Shown in pieces: positions 60,279 through 64,000 of a DNA stretch of 64,000 nucleotides. The notes below the pieces were generated by a model. It saw nothing but the letters and a program-made list of their open reading frames with translations. It made no database searches and was not told the DNA's origin. Positions within the stretch are counted from its first letter, which is position 1, and each line of letters starts with the position of its first letter. A program made the translations under genes and the position numbers. The DNA is from Luteolibacter sp. LG18 (lineage in GTDB: Bacteria > Verrucomicrobiota > Verrucomicrobiia > Verrucomicrobiales > Akkermansiaceae). The stretch lies in assembly GCF_036322585.1 (NCBI RefSeq), contig NZ_AP024600.1, positions 868,001 to 932,000 on the forward strand, read 5' to 3'.

Positions 60279-60619
60279 GACGGGTTGGATTTAGGATCGG
60301 TTTGGAGGGACGTCGAGGATTTAGCCCCGCGGGTGCGTGACGTCTTCGTCACGCACTGAGTCCACGGAACGGTAGGTTTCGTAGCCAAAGAACAGGGTAC
60401 AGGGCACAGGCGCAAGGAAATTCTGCGGATTTACCCGAGCCTCACGCCACGCACGGCGCATCTAACGCCACCCCTTCATCCAATCCATTGAAAATGAATG
60501 GATTGAAAATCAAAAATTCCGGGGCGCACAGGCCAAAATTTTTATGTCTGGAAGCCTCCCATACGGGGCGAATTACCCCTTTTGGGTGGGTATTTTAATC
60601 CACCCTTGAAAAGTTTTAA

Positions 60620-60682
60620 TGGCCGAAATTGACCCGATGCCACCCGAACTTCGAACCGCCTTCGGCTTCCCAATTTCGGCCA
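60620..60682. repeat. Inverted repeat in the gap 60279-60689
   Basis: TGGCCGAAATTG (60620-60631) and CAATTTCGGCCA (60671-60682) are perfect 12-bp inverted repeats 39 bases apart, just past the stop of the kinase gene. The remainder of the 411-base gap is AT-richer than average and should contain the promoter of the TIGR02597 gene; no gene is visible. Confidence 0.5.
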
Positions 60683-60689
60683 CAAGGGT

Positions 60690-61649
60690 TCACCAATCGC
60701 TCATGCGCTTGAAGAGATCCAAGCGCTGACCGATGGCCGCCTCGTCCAAGGATTCCAAGCGGCGGGTCGAAAATGCCTCACAGGTGAACGACGCCACCAC
60801 CGAGCCCTGAACCACCGCACGGCGGATATCATCGAAACCGAACCGGGTCTTGCCGGTCGCCGCGAGGTGCCCGGCGAGACCGCCGAGGAAGGTATCCCCC
60901 GCTCCGGTCGGATCCGCCACCTCGCGCAGCGGGAAAGCGGCGCAGCGGAAGAAGGTGTTCTCGGAAAGCTCCCACTCGGAGTCACCGGTTTCCTGCTCGG
61001 AGAACAACATGGCCCCGAACTCGCCCAGCTTGATAACGACATTGCGGGGGCCGGTTTCGAGAAGACGGCGGCCCGCCAGGATCAGGTTGGAGGTTCCCAT
61101 GAAATCACGGGCCTCGCCCTCGTTGATCACCAACAGATCGATGCGCTTCAGCACCTCATGCAGGCGCTCCCGGGCAATGTTGATCCACAGGTCCATGGTG
61201 TCCGCCACCACGAAGCGCTCGGCGGCGGTGCACTGGTCCAGCATCTGGAGCTGGTTGTCCGGCGACATGTTCGCGAGCACCACGATCGGGCTGGCGGCGA
61301 GCGACGCCGGCACCTTCACCTCCCAGTTCTCCAGGACGTTGACCGAGACACTGCGGGTCGTGCGGTCGTTCATGTTCTCATGGTACTCCCCGGACCAAGC
61401 GAAGGAGTCTCCCTCCGAACGCTCCACCCCCTCAAGGGTGACGCCGTGGCTCTCCAGCATCGCGAGATGCTGCGGCGGGAAGTCCTGGCCGACGATGCCG
61501 ACCAGGTGGACCGGAGCGGTGAAATAGGACGCGGCCAAGGCTGCATACGACGCCGAGCCCCCGAGCAGGTTCTCCGCCTCCGCCGCGGGCGTTTTCACGT
61601 GATCGATCGCGATCGTTCCACCAACGAGGATTGCAGAGGGAGTGGCCAT
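60690..61649 (-). CDS. PfkB-family carbohydrate/nucleoside kinase
   Basis: The 319-residue kinase (ATG 61649, MATPSAILVGGTIAID) has the ribokinase-like fold: GGSASYAALAASYF near the N-terminus and the catalytic ADPTGAGDTFLGGLAGHLA with the base Asp. It transfers phosphate from ATP to a sugar or nucleoside that cannot be named from sequence. It is last in the accB-accC-thiE run, 114 bases after thiE. Confidence 0.85.
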   Translation of the reverse strand: MATPSAILVGGTIAIDHVKTPAAEAENLLGGSASYAALAASYFTAPVHLVGIVGQDFPPQHLAMLESHGVTLEGVERSEGDSFAWSGEYHENMNDRTTRSVSVNVLENWEVKVPASLAASPIVVLANMSPDNQLQMLDQCTAAERFVVADTMDLWINIARERLHEVLKRIDLLVINEGEARDFMGTSNLILAGRRLLETGPRNVVIKLGEFGAMLFSEQETGDSEWELSENTFFRCAAFPLREVADPTGAGDTFLGGLAGHLAATGKTRFGFDDIRRAVVQGSVVASFTCEAFSTRRLESLDEAAIGQRLDLFKRMSDW

Positions 61650-61763
61650 GAGAAGAATGATTGGGCTGGAACGCTCTAACCGACCAGCGCCGGGATGAGA
61701 GTACAAGCGGGCGGAAGGCTCAAGGGAAAACCCTTTGGGACAACGAAAGATCCGTCGCGCGGC

Positions 61764-62387
61764 CTAGGAAAGCCGATCCACCACCAACCGGGTCGCCTGA
61801 GCCACATCTTCCGCGGTCAGGAGGTCGGACACGATCACCACCCGACGCGCACCGGCCGCGAGCACTTCGGGCAAATTGGAGCGCTTGATGCCACCGATGC
61901 AGAACGCGGGGATCTTCGAACCCACCCGCCGCTCCATTTCGGCGACGTTCTCCATGCCGATCCCGGGGCGGCCCAGTTTGGTAGGCGTCGGAAACAACGG
62001 GCCGAACCCGATGTAGTCGAATCCCTCGGCCAGCGCGGCTTCCGCCTGCTCCAGCGAATGGGTCGAGCGGCCGATGATCTTTCCCTCGCCCACGATCGCC
62101 CGGGCCGCGGCCAGCGGGCCATCGTCCTGACCGATGTGGACCCCGTCCGCACCGAGCTCAGCCGCCAGATCGGGGTAATCGTTGAGAATGAACGGCACTC
62201 CGGCCTCGTGGCACAGCGGGACCAGTTCCCGGGCCACCGCCGTAATGGTTTCCCGGTCCTTGCCCTTCGCCCGGAGCTGGAGCAGCCCGGCTCCACCCGC
62301 CAGCAGCGCGGAGGTGATCCGCGCCGCATCCACGGGCTGGACGTAGCCGAGATCAAGGATGGCGTAGAGTTTCGCGGTCGCGAGCAT
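61764..62387 (-). CDS. thiE: Thiamine-phosphate synthase
   Basis: The 207-residue TIM barrel joins hydroxymethyl-pyrimidine diphosphate and thiazole phosphate to form thiamine phosphate. Family marks: GAGLLQLRAKGKDRET, FILNDYPDLAAELGADGVHIGQDD, IIGRSTHSLEQA, YIGFGPLFPTPTK and FCIGGIK. The CIGGI and STHS positions fit ThiE rather than TenI, although TenI-like isomerase cannot be fully excluded. It follows accC by 13 bases. Confidence 0.88.
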   Translation of the reverse strand: MLATAKLYAILDLGYVQPVDAARITSALLAGGAGLLQLRAKGKDRETITAVARELVPLCHEAGVPFILNDYPDLAAELGADGVHIGQDDGPLAAARAIVGEGKIIGRSTHSLEQAEAALAEGFDYIGFGPLFPTPTKLGRPGIGMENVAEMERRVGSKIPAFCIGGIKRSNLPEVLAAGARRVVIVSDLLTAEDVAQATRLVVDRLS

Positions 62388-62400
62388 CGTCCGCCGCGGC

Positions 62401-63753
<1,353 letters not shown>

Positions 63754-63816
63754 GAGGAAGTTTGCGAGTTTTCAGTGTTCAGCTTTCAGGAAGAAAACCG
63801 AAGACGTGGAAAGGGA

Positions 63817-64000
63817 TCACTTGATGCGGAAGAGGACGTCGCCGTATTGGACCGGGTTGCCTTCCTCGGCGACCACGGCGCAGATCGTGCCGGAGCGCTC
63901 GGCCTTGATCTCGTTCATGACCTTCATCGCTTCGATGATGCAGAGCGTCTGGCCTTCGGAAACGGCGGTGCCGACTTCGACGAAGTTCGGGGCATCCGGA
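63817..64000 (-). CDS. accB: Biotin carboxyl carrier protein, 3' part, cut by window edge
   Basis: The last 60 codons are visible (stop 63817-63819). They contain EGQTLCIIEAMKVMNEIKAE with the biotinylated Lys in EAMKVMNE, and end in GNPVQYGDVLFRIK, as in all BCCPs. The gene continues beyond the right edge. It forms the usual accBC pair. Confidence 0.95.
   Translation of the reverse strand, partial: PDAPNFVEVGTAVSEGQTLCIIEAMKVMNEIKAERSGTICAVVAEEGNPVQYGDVLFRIK

Overview
The window is high-GC bacterial DNA, most likely from the chromosome of a Verrucomicrobiota bacterium of the Luteolibacter/Haloferula/Verrucomicrobium type. This rests on gene content: several PEP-CTERM proteins ending in VPEP...RRRR tails, a TIGR02597-type secreted protein, a very large autotransporter-associated beta-strand-repeat protein, a paired DUF1549/DUF1553 cytochrome-like protein and DUF1501 protein, an exosortase, and LPS genes. 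The genus is inference. No rRNA, tRNA or CRISPR array was seen.

Positions 1 to about 15,940 are the right-hand part of an integrated transposable (Mu-related) prophage. A CI-like repressor (3950-4597, minus) faces a Ner/Cro-like gene (4656, plus) across a palindromic operator region. Rightward runs an early operon: small genes, a MuA-type DDE transposase (7415-9523), a MuB-type ATPase (9550-10602), an Rmf/CrpP-like peptide, a Gam-like DNA-end protector (11541-12086), a structured intergenic element, and a SRAP (YedK/HMCES-like) protein. Leftward on the minus strand run a lipoprotein linked to the repressor, an HTH regulator, the lysis genes (holin/spanin-like protein, small membrane protein, M15 endolysin) and the first morphogenesis-type genes (gp26/gp27-like), which continue off the left edge. 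Early and late genes are therefore divergent and the early end abuts host DNA, unlike phage Mu and reminiscent of BcepMu.

Host region A (15,979-23,788) holds a PQQ-type sugar dehydrogenase with a cytochrome domain, the beta-helical surface protein, a His-rich secreted peptide, an EF-hand protein and a GT32-like glycosyltransferase, several with clear hairpin terminators.

Region B (23,776-32,326, all minus) is the most interesting part: one tightly coupled run of lpxB, three LpxL/HtrB-like acyltransferases, two paralogous cytochromes P450, a DUF2334-type deacetylase and a GT2 glycosyltransferase, mostly with 4-base start/stop overlaps. I infer an undescribed lipid or lipid A modification pathway with P450 oxidation of acyl chains. 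All three acyltransferases lack the acidic residue of the usual HX4(D/E) motif. A CreBC two-component system is transcribed divergently from it.

Region C (34,923-45,153) contains the DUF1553/DUF1501 pair and a five-gene exosortase cluster: a VIT-vWA protein with a PEP-CTERM tail, its exosortase, and three membrane proteins.

Region D (45,488-64,000) is mostly housekeeping: FucP-like sugar transporter, SMP-30 lactonase, N-acetylmuramoyl-L-alanine amidase, folP, MarC-family protein, acylphosphatase, YpfJ-like metalloprotease, SpoU rRNA methyltransferase, metallophosphoesterase, two PEP-CTERM proteins, MetX, DUF1802 protein, PfkB-type kinase, thiE, accC and the 3' part of accB. Intergenic palindromes recur; two sit so that the repeat itself supplies the stop codon of the gene before it.
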